DNA from: Phytoseiulus persimilis
Taxonomy: Eukaryota; Arthropoda; Arachnida; Mesostigmata; Phytoseiidae
Direction: 5' to 3'
DNA length: 64,000 nt
NCBI GenBank assembly: GCA_037576195.1
Contig: CM075101.1
Coordinates: 46,562,001 to 46,626,000, forward strand
Part shown: positions 35,028 to 46,485 of the stretch, piece by piece
Layout: every line of letters starts with the position of its first letter
How positions within the stretch are numbered: position 1 is the first letter of the stretch
The notes under the pieces: model-generated
The model's input: the letters and a program-made list of their open reading frames with translations, nothing else
The model's database searches: none
Told to the model about the DNA's origin: nothing
Position numbers and translations under genes: made by a program

Positions 35028-37505
35028 ATCTGAAGAAGTCAACTTCGTATTTTTGTTACATAAGTTGAGGAGCGTCCTTCTCCCGAGAAGCTTCGAAGCT
35101 CGCTATGAAGATGGCGCACACTCCTAGCGTAACCTCTTGCGGACGTTCAGAGCGACTTGCAGAATTGGTATAATTGTTGTTTATTGACATGTAGTTCACT
35201 ATGTATATATCAAGTGTTTATGCCAGTCGGTTCTTGCCTCGGCATGCTCAAAGGCTGGGAATCCAGGAGGAGGTACGAGCTTTCACCTTTCGAATGTGTG
35301 AATTCACGAGAAGCGGGTCCGTACCCGCACCCTCTGGGAAGCCACTTTTGTAACGTTAGCCGCGAAAATGATCAAAGTTTCAAACGCTCAACTTCTGGTC
35401 AGCTCTGTGGAGTCCCTGATTTCCTCAGCGATCGCCTCAGTCACTCGAATGTGGTTCCTGTACAAGAATCTCCTCATTGTAAGCTCACAACATGTCCATC
35501 GGAGCGTCGAATTCGAGCCGAAGGCTGCAACGCTATGTGGGGGAGTTCGGAGCAGAATTCCTCTCTGCCGGCGGACAGGTTTTCACCTGCAAAGTGTGAC
35601 CCGTCAGGGTGCGCTTCCCTCAGGGAGGCTGTATCACGGCATGCCGACGTATGCTTGGCCGTCTGAGCGAAATATTACAACACAGCCCCCATTCCAAGCA
35701 GGCGGGCAAGAGTGCATGCAAAAGTAATAATCAAGAATGAACCTTGAACATAAAACCCAAAAATATGGTGTCTAGAATTCTATGCTATGATTCTAGTCGT
35801 ATGTATTGTGTGTCCATATTTATCGAGCGTAGAGCTGATCTGGGAGATTCTTCGCATGATGGTCCATTTGGGATTTCAATCTACTCGCAGTATGAAATGC
35901 TTGACGTTAGGCTCGATGATGAATTCGGCCTCGTCACGTTCCGGAGGTAGTTGCTGTTGATCCACTTTTTCGTCGGACACGTTTGTTGACTGTGTTGCTG
36001 GTTCTTCGCCTGTAGTCGCTGGTTGCTAATGAGACAATGCTGGCCTTAATCATTGTGCGTTAGTACTGTTGATATTCCTAGATCATTTGTGATACGTATA
36101 TCTTTCATGCCTTTTCATGATTGGCGTTTGGCATGTCGACTATATTTGCAGATCCAACTCATCTTCATGATGATGGCATTCCGGCTGCTCATCTATCGAA
36201 GTATCCTGAGGTTTCGTCAACGAATCTTTCCCTCTCATTTTCTCAGAATGGTTCTTGATTTTGTTCGTTGGCGGCGAGCGTTGTCCGCAACAATGTTGGA
36301 GCTGGAGATGAGATTTCACAGCCCCCCAGTCCCCCAGGCGTTCAGAAGCACTCTGGCGCGGCCCGCTGCGTTCGAAAATTTTAGGGCGCTGAGGTCACCA
36401 TCCTCTCGATACTTCTCCGACACGGCCGAATGGAACGACTTTGGAACGTATACGAGAGGAAATGAGGAAAGTTGGGGGAATGGGAAGAAGCGGAATCCTG
36501 TGGATAATCACGGCAAGGTATCGGTCTCAATGAAGTTAATTTCTTCTTCTGCGGAGAAACCCTCTCCAATGTCCCGTCGCTGGAATATTTCGGGATCGAG
36601 TCTCGGCCATTAAGGCAGGGCCATCGGGCCCTTGGATTTGCACTTCTTTTGACAAAAATTGGTAAACTTCAAATGCTCATATCTCGGCAGCGAGTGCGGT
36701 GAAAGACCCCAAAAAAAGAGGCGTTTTTCTTCATCGCCGGAAATATCGCGAAAATATATCGCCGACACTCCGATTTTTTCGGACCAAGTGTTTCCCGCGG
36801 AGATTTGCTGGAACTTCTTGCATCACTTTTTGATCTGCCAGTTGGGACTGGGAACCGATGATGGCGATAGTTTACGGCTGTCCCGATGACAATGAAGGCA
36901 GTCCTGTTTGATGAGAACTCTTTGGTAAGACAGAGTTCTCGTGGTTGAGGTGGAGAATCCTTGGCATGAGGTTATACTGCTCATCCGAGCTATCATGGGT
37001 AGATGCGGGAAGTTCGATATCGTTATGTTTACCCAAGTTTCTACGCGGGCGCGACTCGGCAACGAGATCGAGGTTTGACGTCACCGTGTTGGGGCACTCC
37101 ATGGCCTGGTTGTGCACCATGGGAGCAACTCGACCTTTTTATTTCCATTCAAACATCGTTTAGCCATACTGCTGGCTGTACACGGTGGTCATCGTGAGTC
37201 GGGAATTTTCTTACTCTCTCTTCTTCTGCTCACACATCGATGAAGATTTATCCGATTCCGTATTTTTTTCCGATTTTAGTGAATTGGTAGGAAATCGCAT
37301 TCCGCAAATCGGCTCAAAGATTGCCTTCGTTCTATTTTACTTCCCCTCAGAATAACAGTCGACAAACTTCTGAAGTCGAGCGATCGAATTCGGAAGTGCC
37401 AAGGTAAGCGCAGGATAGGATGCTGCTCAAACGCCCGGCAACTCCAGATTTCTAGCTCAGGATCTGTGAGAAGGCCGAGAGATCGTTTCAACCTTGACCT
37501 CAAGA
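35028..37505. other. Intergenic, mostly unassigned
   Basis: Apart from the BED-like fragment, about 2.3 kb here carries no gene I can support. A minus-strand frame at 36872-37120 contains NLDLVAESRPRRNLG, which could be the degraded C-terminal tail of the BEL/Pao polyprotein just upstream on that strand. The resemblance is too weak to annotate. The plus-strand frame 36053-36613 matches nothing I know. Confidence 0.4.
35492..35734 (+). pseudogene. BED/CGGBP1-like zinc-finger fragment with in-frame UGA
   Basis: From ATG 35492 the frame reads MSIGASNSSRRLQRYVG, then EFGAEFLSAGGQVFTCKV, then TGA at 35597-35599. The same frame continues for about 45 codons with a QHSPHSKQ stretch before the next stop. 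The pattern of a basic start, EFG, ...GG, FxCK and a later QHxxxxK is typical of BED-type fingers in CGGBP1-like and hAT-derived proteins. The UGA occupies the place of the second finger cysteine (CKV-Cys expected). The spacing between the Cys pair and the His region is longer than usual, and no transposase domain follows. I regard it as a decayed hAT-derived fragment; family assignment is tentative. Confidence 0.42.
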
Positions 37506-38330
37506 TCAACCTCCTGACAAGATCGCGTCCTCTCTGCATTTTAGCCCGTAACTCCTCAGGGAAGCCGAATTCGGAGAATTTCTCGATGGCAAAAAGTTCC
37601 AAGATCGGTCAAAACCACCTGACGAAGGGGGATCCGACAACTTTCGAGAACCCAAGAATCCCACCTCGACAAAAAAGTCGGATTCTTGGGGGGACAAAAG
37701 TATTGTCGGATCGACCCGAAAACTCATTGGACGGGTAGTCTGGACCAATCTGAGAACTTTTTCGAGTGTGTCGAGTACTTTATCGCCCTCTTGCAGCGAT
37801 CTACACTCGACCGGCAAGCTTGCCAAATTGGACCTCAGCTGAACCAAGTATTCTTTGCGATACCTCGCCCGAAATGCGTTCATGATATTTTGCTGATATT
37901 TCCACCTCCTCGACAAAATGATCGTTGTGGCTAACTCCGACGTGTTTATTACATTCGTCAAATCTGGTAACGCTGGCTGCACTTGGTTCCCGTACAGCAG
38001 ATCTGACCGTCTCAAAGGAAGAAGCTCATCGGGGTCCGTGCTGACACACGTTAGGGGCCTATCATTCACTATTTTCTCGATACCCGTGAGGATCGTTACT
38101 AGCTCCCTAAACGTGGGTATTTTCCTGATACGATCAAATCTTTGTGGAACTTTTTTGTCCATCAAAGTAGAATATAATACACCCTCCCCAATATTACCTA
38201 AGAGTTTTGGGTACGCCCTGGGTTCGCCCTCAAACTGTGGATCTGTGCCTGAATTCTGCCTGAGCACAGATCGGCATCGCAGCGACCCATTGCTGATGAG
38301 CAACCTTCTATGTCGGCCGAAAATAGACAT
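37506..38330 (-). pseudogene. BEL/Pao retrotransposon pol remnant (integrase C-terminal part)
   Basis: A 274-codon open frame without an ATG start reads like the end of a BEL/Pao Pol protein. A degenerate integrase core (RRLLISNGSLRCRSVLRQN) is followed by a segment ending FRELVTILTGIEKIVNDRPLT. Then come STDPDELLPLRRSDLLYGN, RRWKYQQN, RYRKEYLVQL and LQEGDKVL. The usual order is SRPLTYVSxDPDELxPLTPxHFL, then RRWxxxQ, then WxxEYLxxLQ, then GDVVL, and it is kept here. Catalytic residues of the core are not intact, and the frame drifts into unrelated sequence after GDKVL, where a palindrome occurs (37634-37709). Gag, protease, reverse transcriptase and LTRs were not found nearby, so this is a fragment of an old insertion. 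Confidence 0.78.
37634..37709. repeat. Imperfect palindrome, about 29-nt arms
   Basis: The left arm 37634-37662 (starts ccgacaactt, ends aagaatccc) is nearly the reverse complement of 37680-37709 (starts ggattcttgg, ends attgtcgg). The loop is 17 nt. It interrupts the tail of the BEL/Pao remnant and could be a small foldback insertion or part of the element's 3' end. Confidence 0.6.
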
Positions 38331-38797
38331 GGGCTGGTGGAAACCTTTTCAAGTATACGGGAGTGCTGGCGATCCGTATTCCATCGCTGGTGAGATGCTC
38401 TCACTTGACCTCAAGGGAAGCTAGTGTTGCCGCTTTTCCGGCCGCATCGCCCCCCCTCAGGTTGGCTCCCTCCGGGAGACTTCTTTTAGGTAGGTAGCGC
38501 CTGGTGCTCACTCACCGAATGTGACACTTCGGACAACGGCAAAATCTTTTGGTCTCATTCGGATGCCGAGCAATGGCTCTTGCATTTGTTACATTCTCGC
38601 TCGAAGCCAGCCGGGGACTTCAGCTGATTGAGGTTGAACCTGCCAGGCACCTGTGTGTCTCGCCAACCTCAGTCAACACCCTGCGCTTCCCAGTATCCGG
38701 ATGGTGTGCAGAAGTTTGTTCCTGTCTTCCGGGTTCTCCTCGGGGTTTTAGCGCTGCCGAACACTACAAGGGTCGTCAGAAGAAATTGTCTTCAAGC
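38331..38797. other. Unassigned sequence between BEL/Pao remnant and hAT element
   Basis: On the minus strand this would be the part of the BEL/Pao element upstream of the integrase, but no frame stays open and no reverse transcriptase or RNase H motif is visible. The last 8 bases (38790-38797, cttcaagc) are the left target-site duplication of the neighbouring hAT element. Confidence 0.4.
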
Positions 38798-40142
38798 CAG
38801 TGTTGGGCGAAATCATAATAATGATTACGATTAAAATCAAATTCAAAACCACAGAACTGCCAAAATCATAATCACTCCTGTGATTATAATCATAATCAAA
38901 ATCATAGAGCCCCAGTGATTTTTCCGTAATCATTAGAGCCTGGAAGTTTGGGTGATTTTTCGAAATTATCCCCTCATCGCAATGGATCGATGCCGAGCGA
39001 TTGACAGGATGATTTCGAAAAATCACCTAAACTCCCAGGCTCTAGTAATCATATCCGTAATCATAGGATTTTCTTTAAAAACAGTATTTCTGGGATGGTT
39101 GTATCGTTAGATCGTAGGCTTAGGTTTTTGGGGTCGCTGAGCTCGATGCAGGCGTTAGTTCCACTCTATCTATCCATCCTGATGCGGAATTCGTTGAGGA
39201 GGCCAGACTCATGATACTGATCTCGGCGTCGTCATCCGACATTCTGGGAAACCAAGATCCTGGGGGCGGCTTGAACGTGGTCAGGGGTCTTGGGTATTGG
39301 TGATCTCGATGCTGGTCTTGGTCCTTCGCGCTTTTTCCGTTCAGGCGAGAGAACCGCTTACTCCGGCAGGTTGCTCCCAGTCCTCTATCTCGTAATGAGA
39401 CAGCCCGTTGTCTTGCTCAATGGGACCCTTCTTGATGACGCCATCCGATCCTGCAGCGAATCTCATGTGGCAGTCTCTCCGCGACCCGGACACCGAGCTC
39501 CAAAGCTGCTCCGTTACGAGCCCTTCTCAGCCCTCTTCAGGAAATTCAACACGGCACTGCCTTCAACACGGAGGTTGGAAGATTATTTCCCTCGCAGCCA
39601 GGCTAAACGCGCCGAAATCGAACCGGCTAAGCGATGCTTAATCCGAACAACGACTTACTGTCCCGCAATGCTCAATAGGTGCTTCAATGAATCTTAATAT
39701 CCGAACCGATTGGGCGTAACGAATTCCGCGTCAGGATGGATAGATAGAGTGAGAGGATAGAGAGCCTGCATCGTGCTCAGCGACCCTGAAGACCCCCGAC
39801 TACGTGGCAACCACCCCCAGAATCTTGGTTTTCCAAAGCTGGCTCTATCCTCTCACTCATCAGCACGATACCGCTCTACGGACCCATACGACTGGACGCC
39901 GAGATCACTACCGTGAACTAGCCTCCTCAACGAATTCCGCGTTAGGATGAATAGATAGAGCGAAACGAACGCCTGCGTCGTGCTCAGCGACCTCGAAAAC
40001 CCCCAACTAAGTTGCAACCATCCCGAAAATCCTGTTTTTAAGAAAAATCCTATGATTACGTCATGATTGTGATAATCGTAATGATAGGATCTGTGAGTTG
40101 GAATCATGATCATAATTATGATTATTATTTTGCCCAATACTG
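38798..40142. mobile_element. Non-autonomous hAT-type DNA transposon, 1345 bp, with long inverted arms
   Basis: The left end CAGTGTTGGGCGAAATCATA and the right end read inward (CAGTATTGGGCAAAATAATA) form terminal inverted repeats. They are flanked by a perfect 8-bp duplication cttcaagc (38790-38797 and 40143-40150). CAG..G termini with 8-bp duplications define the hAT superfamily. The inverted similarity extends inward, with insertions, to about 39250 on the left and 39870 on the right. It includes shared blocks such as ggatggttg, ggtcgctgag, ctatctatccatcctga and cggaattcgttgagga. The right half also has a directly repeated unit (about 39716-39840 and 39927-40050, sharing gaattccgcgt). Both ends are rich in ataatcat repeats. 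The internal frame at 39290-39697 has no transposase motif. A second small element (38934-39044) is inserted in its left arm. Confidence 0.88.
38934..39044. mobile_element. 111-bp hAT-like MITE nested in the larger hAT element
   Basis: Arms TAGAGCCTGGAAGTTTGGGT (from 38934) and its near-complement ending CTCCCAGGCTCTA at 39044 form a hairpin; the outer arms match over about 33 nt. An exact 8-bp duplication gtaatcat flanks it (38926-38933 and 39045-39052). TAG-type ends with 8-bp duplications are consistent with hAT. There is no room for coding sequence, so it was mobilised in trans. Confidence 0.8.
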
Positions 40143-40150
40143 CTTCAAGC

Positions 40151-43100
40151 AGACTTGCCTGTCTCCGCACTCTGCTGTTTCGTCACTGGGAGCTTACTAT
40201 CCCTCAGTTTCAGATTCTTATTTTTGCTAGAGTTAATATCAGTGGCGAGCGAGCGACTCAAGCCACTGAAACGTTCGTGGTGTCGGAGTTCCTTTACTGA
40301 CAAACTCGCATTCTCCTCAAAAAACGCACTTCTCGCTGAAAAGAATCAGAGAGTCTCCTCCTGCTTGGAACTGTGATCCACATTCTCCGAGATCGAAACC
40401 TTCTCATAGATCGTCTGAGGAGTAAAGTGTTACGACGAGGTACGATCATCATCGATACTCTCGATTGTAACCATGGAGCTGTTATGAACGGGATTATACT
40501 CGTTCAAGGAATCTCAATGGAGTGGCACGAGCGAGCAGAGCGGGCAAGCGCGGAATTAGTGGAGTGGCCTTCAGTTCTGCCGGACCCCTTGTCGCATGCA
40601 TAAAAGCGAGCTACTCAAAAACTGTCAATCTTCGGAATCGACTCCGTATTCTTCAAGTTGGAATCTCGGTGCGCTCGCGGTTACTGGATATCCACCATGA
40701 TCATGCGATGAGGGATCAAAATACAACGTGTCATCAAGTAGACATCTTCGTCTCGTGAGAACGCAGCTTTCGACAAATTGGAACCATGAGATACGCCTCA
40801 CAGAATCTCGCGCGACTAATCTGGGTTCGGCGATCCCTTTGGGGGGCGCTGAGGGATGGCTTGCGTCTTCCCGATGAGCCCTGTAGATGAGCGGTCGCAA
40901 GTAGAAAATACGCCTGTGCTCCATACGGTGAGAATTCTCAGGAGCGCACATTCGCTTTCGCCCACCTCCTGTGAATGTCCCATTCAGCCGTTGGTGCCAC
41001 GCAGCGGAAAATTTTCGGTTTGGCTCGAGGATCGATTTCGAGAGCTTCTTCTCACTTTGGACGACAGCTTCGGGGAGGAGTTGATATTTAAGACTCGATC
41101 TCGAGTAAAGTCAGAGGCTCAAGCTCCTAGTTCGTTCCTTCTCAGCGTCATGGTCCTCAGAACCGCAACATTCGGGTGCTCCCGTTCATGAATTTAAGCG
41201 CTCTGTTGTTTGAAAATGATCCTGGTGAAGATTGATTCGGAACGCTCCATCAACCACCGACGGATCAGAGTCACGACCGCCGACAACGTTCAATGCCGTA
41301 ATAGCGAGATCGAAAGCAGCAGGTAGCTTATTGTAGCGATGTTGATTGTCATGACGGAAATCAGCTCGTTGTCTTCCGCACTGCTTAACTGTTTATCTGC
41401 TGGTGGTTATTAGGATTCTTTTCTTTTACTTTCTCTTTTCTTCTTGTATTTATCTGTCTTCCAGGCTCACACAATGGCTCTCCACTTTATTGTACTGTGG
41501 GCCCCTGCGTTCGACAACTACTCGTTTCGACGTCGACTGCAGCTGGATATGCTTGTTCGTGAGCACCGCGTCGTCAGAACGCGCTTTTGTCAGAACACAG
41601 TCTTGTCGCATCGGAGCCAGGCGACTTGTATGGGGCCCGCTTGGGAGCATGGCAGTTTCCATGCGCTTCTCGGACAACTTTCCGAACCTGTGTCTTGTGG
41701 CCCGATTCCGCGACCTTACGGTAACTCCCTCGAATCTGATTGTGATTTTGATGGAATTCCTTCCTTGGCTCTGGGCACGGATTCCGTCAGAATACAGCAT
41801 ACGGTTACCCTCCTCATCGGCTGGCTGTCTCCTAGAGATCAATTTCGACCCCGCGCCAAACGACCTCTTCTAGGACTCTCCCAAAAACCATACATAAAGC
41901 CAACTTCGCTACTAAGGGATCATGCAGGAAACCAGCGCGAGCAACCAAGGCGAGGACTGTGGATATTTGCTTGTTGTGATTCCCACATGAACGTCCCACT
42001 CAATTTGAAATGTTTCGGGAGCGTGATTTCAGATAGCCATCAACCCGCAACAAAGGAAGAGGATCGCGAGCGGGTAAAAAGATGTATGACGTCTGCTTGG
42101 CTTCACGATCTGCCATCCATTGGGTGCTACCCTTCTCCGTCCAGCACGATCAGCGTGGATTCCCAGTGTTCGATCATAGTTCACAAGAACTCGGAAAAAT
42201 CGGAACGAAGATTGTGAATCACCCTGTCAGGAAATATGGAGGCCACCTCGACGATGCTTCCAGCCTCAACAGAGTGCAGCAATCGAGTAAACCGACCCCT
42301 GAGTTTTTGATTTGTCTTCTGCCAGAGTTCGAACCGCCATTGTGCGTGCGGATGATTTGTTCCCAGGCTGCCGGTGGGTTTGCTGGGGGATACCAACGAA
42401 AGATGAGTCCTTGAGCGGGGAGTGCGATGAACCGTTGAAGAATGTGTTCCAAGAAGATTGATAACCAGTAGTTCTGCCTGAGTGAACGACGTTTCCACTC
42501 AAAACTTGTTAACGATCAATATGTGATCAGAAAATGAAATTCGTCCGGTCTGTTCCATAAGCCATGAGGCAAAAACGGAACAACCACTCCTCAACGGGCC
42601 CGTTATTGCAGATTGGTGCTTCCTAGTGACCGCCCAAGATTCAACGAAGAATTTCGGCGGGAATTCTCGTTAGCTTTCTCTTTTGAGCCATCGATGCTCA
42701 GACGACTTTCGGGCAGGGATTGGAACGGCTGTCTGCACTTTACGAGTAACGCACGTCTCCCGGAATTATTTTGATTTTCGCTATCGGGGAGCGTTGGTTT
42801 TGCGTCGGCCAGATCGTGTTCCCTGGTGTGATCCTCCGATGACTCCGTCCCGTTCTTGGAGTCGTCACAACCGATGGAGACATTTTATATGGCTAACGTC
42901 CTCCATCCACTGCTTGGAGCGACTCTGGTTTTTGTGGGGAGCGATACTATTCAGAACACTCTGTTTCACTTGTGGCTCTCTCACTCCGAGTCGCCTGATT
43001 TGTGTCAGTTCCACATTTCCGCGGAATTCTTCCAATTTCTGATCTCGCTTGAGGTGATGAAATGAAAATTCATGAACTAATTTTTAGAACGGATACAGAG

Positions 43101-45825
43101 TTTCTCGGTTAGGTTAAAACATTCAGTTTCATATTCTTCAGTCGATCCACTGGAAGTTTTCTGTCAGAAATAGAGCCTCGCGCTCGAAGAATATCCTTTC
43201 ACTGCTGGCAAACACGTTTTGGTTTCTCCGCCTGAATGGGCGTCCACTGATATGAGGGTGTTCCCAGTCGCTGATTGCTTTCCGTTGACGCCTCCGAAAG
43301 AATTCGACTGCCATTGGAACATCGTTTTGAGATGGCGAACTTCTGTTCCAACTAGCTTAGAGGCAATCACTGACACGGAACGAGCCGTAAAGCAAGATGA
43401 ATATCGGTTGGCGATTTCCAGCGTGAATCTTGTCCAGAGCTCAGCGGCGTTCGCACCAGTTATCGGCCCGATTCCCGATCCATTCCTCATCATTCTCCGC
43501 GGGTCTCCTTTGATTGATCCGAGGTTACCCGGAATCCATTGAACGAGGCAAGCTATCCTCGGAGCTGGCGTTCTTTTCCAACTTGCGTTTTCTTCCTCTG
43601 CTGCCCCGCACAACTACCAGCCAGCGTAAGAAGCGAGTGATCGAAGTGTTGAAACGCTAGCCAGCCACAGCTGTGATAATAACAGCTTTCTGCCGGCGGA
43701 CGCTCCGCAGAGCGATCGATTCAATGCGGCGGCCAACTTAGATGTTGTTCGTCTTTTTCGGCCCGGAAATGTCTTTCTTACAATGAACGGACAAGAGTTG
43801 TTGCCGTCACCGCAGCTGTAGCTTGGGCTGCTCCGATTCGGTGGTTTTTGGATGAAGTAGCCAAGAAGAAAAACCGATAGCTTCATGCCAACAATGCCTC
43901 TAAATAGGCGTAGACTGGAAAAGCATCCTCGGTACTCCGGTGTCAGCAGCTTTCGGCATTTCACCATGTTATCGGAGTTTATCAGAAAGTCAATAATTTC
44001 GATGGGGGAAACCTCCCTGGACGCAGACTTGGACATCCACGACTCGAATCAGACTTGCTCTCACCGGACATCTTTTCTGAAACTTCGTCCACAGCGGCAA
44101 CAGACGTTGCGAGTCGAACATTCATACAGTGGAGCAGCCGACTTGAATTCACCAGCGTTTGGAAACACCGATGGTCAAGCTTTTCCACCGTAATGCGATG
44201 CTACCAGCCAAATTGTATTCTGATCGAAAACGTTTCCTTGCCGTCCGATTTCTGTCGGTTCCTTGTGCGTGAAGAGCGTAAACGTTCGCAGGTCCAGTGA
44301 CAGACCGGTGAGGCATTTGGCTCGCGTTCAAACAGCGACCTTTTACCCTTCGAATCGGTTCCGTTCGTCGGCAAAGCATACTTTGTAGACGATGACTGAC
44401 GATAATTTATCCAGCCACCGCGGGCCAGCCAGCTCGTGGAGGGATTTCTGCCAATACTGACGAGCGCTCGGTTCCCGCGTTTGCTCGTCCGACGAAACAT
44501 CGGCTTACGACTTCTCCATCACGTTGTATTTCATTAGTGAATTATCAAGTTGGCTGTATCTAGTTCCTCGCTAAATGCTCCACGATGCTGTTCCGCGGGA
44601 TTCCATCGAACTACGTTTAGTGAGAGCGGGTCCATAATCGAATTCACCGCTCAAGACTGCATATGTAGACCATTATGGCGCGAATCGAATCATGATCAGG
44701 TGATGCAAGGCAAACGAACGTATCTTGAAGAGCTCGGGAGAGTCGATATTTGATGGGTAATTTTCTATTAACAAATTGAAAGCCGGAAGATTCGTTCGAG
44801 CACTCTACGGTTCGGGCTCTGGAAGCCTGGTTGAGCTCATGGACATCGGTCGGCAGACTCGGAAGCTAATGAGAGCGATTCCTCATCACTGAGACACAGA
44901 GCCAATCATTGGGCAAAGGCAATCACGGTTATTAGCTCCGTGCCTCTGAAAATAGAGCTGTCATTGTTCTCGTTGTCCCATGATCGTGGTTCGGCTCGAA
45001 CCTTGATTGCGGGCTTGTGTTCTTTCCGTTTGCTTTCCCATCCTTGTCATCTTGTCGTAGTGCTTGGTCTTCAGCCGGGTCGGTCTTATGTAAGCTGCGA
45101 GACGTGAGGGCCCAGGGTACGATTCGGATGTGTAACCATGAGGACGGAGGCAGATGCACACAGCCGAAGGAACAGACAAATAGACAGACGGGCCACAGCA
45201 ATTTAATTTTCACAGATCAGTTGGGTATCTACGATAGCCTTTGACACCGCTGCCTTCCTTCCGCTTGTCGAACGACCCGTCGCTTTACGCTGGTCGAAAG
45301 GCGTCGATCACATGGCTAACCGGGATGTTCCCACCGATAATACTCGATCACCAACCTTCGCGAATCCCGTAGCCGCTCCATTGTGTCTGGAGTCCTTCCC
45401 GAGGAAACCGCCCCCTAATCTCACAGCTTTGAGGGTTACCCTGAAGTCCCGCTCCGCTCGAGGTATTCATTTGAAGGGACGAGAAATCTCTTTCGCGAAT
45501 TTGCAACGGATAGAGTCTTCCTAATTGCGGGAATGATCGGTGTGCAAGATAGGGACAAAATTAACAAGACCCATCTGACGCCAAGGGATTCCGAATGACT
45601 TGTGCGAGCTGGGGCCGAGCAAATCGCCACCAGAAAAAGAGTTATTCCAGCTGACACTCGGTTCGTATCGCTAGGACTCCATGGAAAAAAGTGTCTTCCG
45701 ATGCAGATTCCCATGAGAGTGAATTCCGACGGCTCTGGAGATCTGCCTCGGAACGGGAAACATTAATATGGTTGTCCATTTCTCGATATATCCTTGAAAA
45801 CTGTTTTTTCGCGATGAAATCATTG
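40151..45825. other. Gene-poor region with unrecognised open frames
   Basis: About 5.7 kb without a gene I can defend. The longest frames are plus 41444-42217 (257 codons) and plus 43219-43542, with minus 43164-43613 and 43614-44036. None carries a known domain, and the 41444 frame is matched by an overlapping 156-codon frame on the same strand. A possible zinc-binding exon at about 44075-44175 is listed separately. Codon content suggests old repeats rather than active genes, but I cannot name them. Confidence 0.4.
44073..44177 (-). pseudogene. Possible REXO1-type zinc-ribbon exon fragment
   Basis: On the minus strand a frame just after a TGA reads PSVFPNAGEFKSAAPLYECS then TRNVCCRCGRSFRKDV. 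It ends in phase 2 at a good GTGAGA donor. RNA exonuclease 1 (REXO1) proteins have a TCCRCG-containing zinc site directly before the exonuclease domain. No convincing acceptor precedes it, and the exonuclease motifs were not found downstream. It may be a decayed copy or a coincidence. Confidence 0.25.
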
Positions 45826-46485
45826 GGGGGTGTAACGAGAAAATATGGGTCTGATTCCTCGGGCTTCAACTTCGCTCTGAGAGCAGCCAGAGATCAGATG
45901 AAGTGACCTCTGAGTAGAGGGAGGCTCAAGCTATCCATCGAGAAAATATGGCGGCTTCACTTCGCTGTCTTCTCTTCCGAGGATTACTCCTCGATTTTGT
46001 GATTTGTCCCTGATTGCTCCTCGCCAGCATGGGCTAGAGTCCTGATTTTCTTTCTGGCATGTAGATCACGAAGAGGTCTTCCGAACGAACTAGGATGAAG
46101 AAGATCCAGGCACATCAACGATTTTCAAATGCGAATTAAAAAAAAATGAAAATCGTCGCTTGCAGTTCCCGACGACTCTATCGGAAACGTGTGCTCCGAA
46201 TGCAGTCGTTCTATTATAGTTCATTCGCTTGCAGATTCCTTCAGCTACAAATCGAAAAAAAAACAGTATCGAAATCGATGTACCCGGCGCGGGGCAATCA
46301 GGGACAAATGGTGAAGTCGAGAAGTTATCCTCGACGGATAAGACAACGAAGTCGAACCGCCATTTTTTTCCATTGAATAGCTTGAGTCTTTCTCTACTCA
46401 GCGGTCACTACACCTTATCTCTGGCTGCCCTCAGATTTAAGTTATAGCCCGAGGAATCAGACCCATATTTTCCCGTTACACCCCC
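45826..46485. mobile_element. 660-bp foldback/MITE with arms of about 200 bp
   Basis: Positions 45826 to about 46025 and 46290 to 46485 are reverse complements at roughly 75-85 percent by eye. Both ends read GGGGGTGTAACG followed by GAAAATATGGGTCTGATTCC, and both retain the motifs gcagccagagat, tcaagctat, atggcgg and atttgtccctgattg further in. A TTG trinucleotide flanks both sides (45823-45825 and 46486-46488), a possible 3-bp target duplication. The central 260 nt have no coding potential. A 3-bp duplication would suggest a PIF/Harbinger-type MITE, but the ends are not diagnostic, so I leave the superfamily open. Read-through RNA would form a long hairpin. Confidence 0.8.

Noticed and set aside
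40625..40951. Minus-strand frame considered as the upstream part of the BEL/Pao polyprotein beyond the hAT insertion
   Set aside because: No protease, reverse transcriptase or RNase H motif could be identified, and the frame does not connect with the integrase remnant.
41444..42217. 257-codon plus-strand open frame
   Set aside because: No domain or conserved motif; an overlapping 156-codon frame exists on the same strand and a 130-codon frame on the other. No promoter or splice support.
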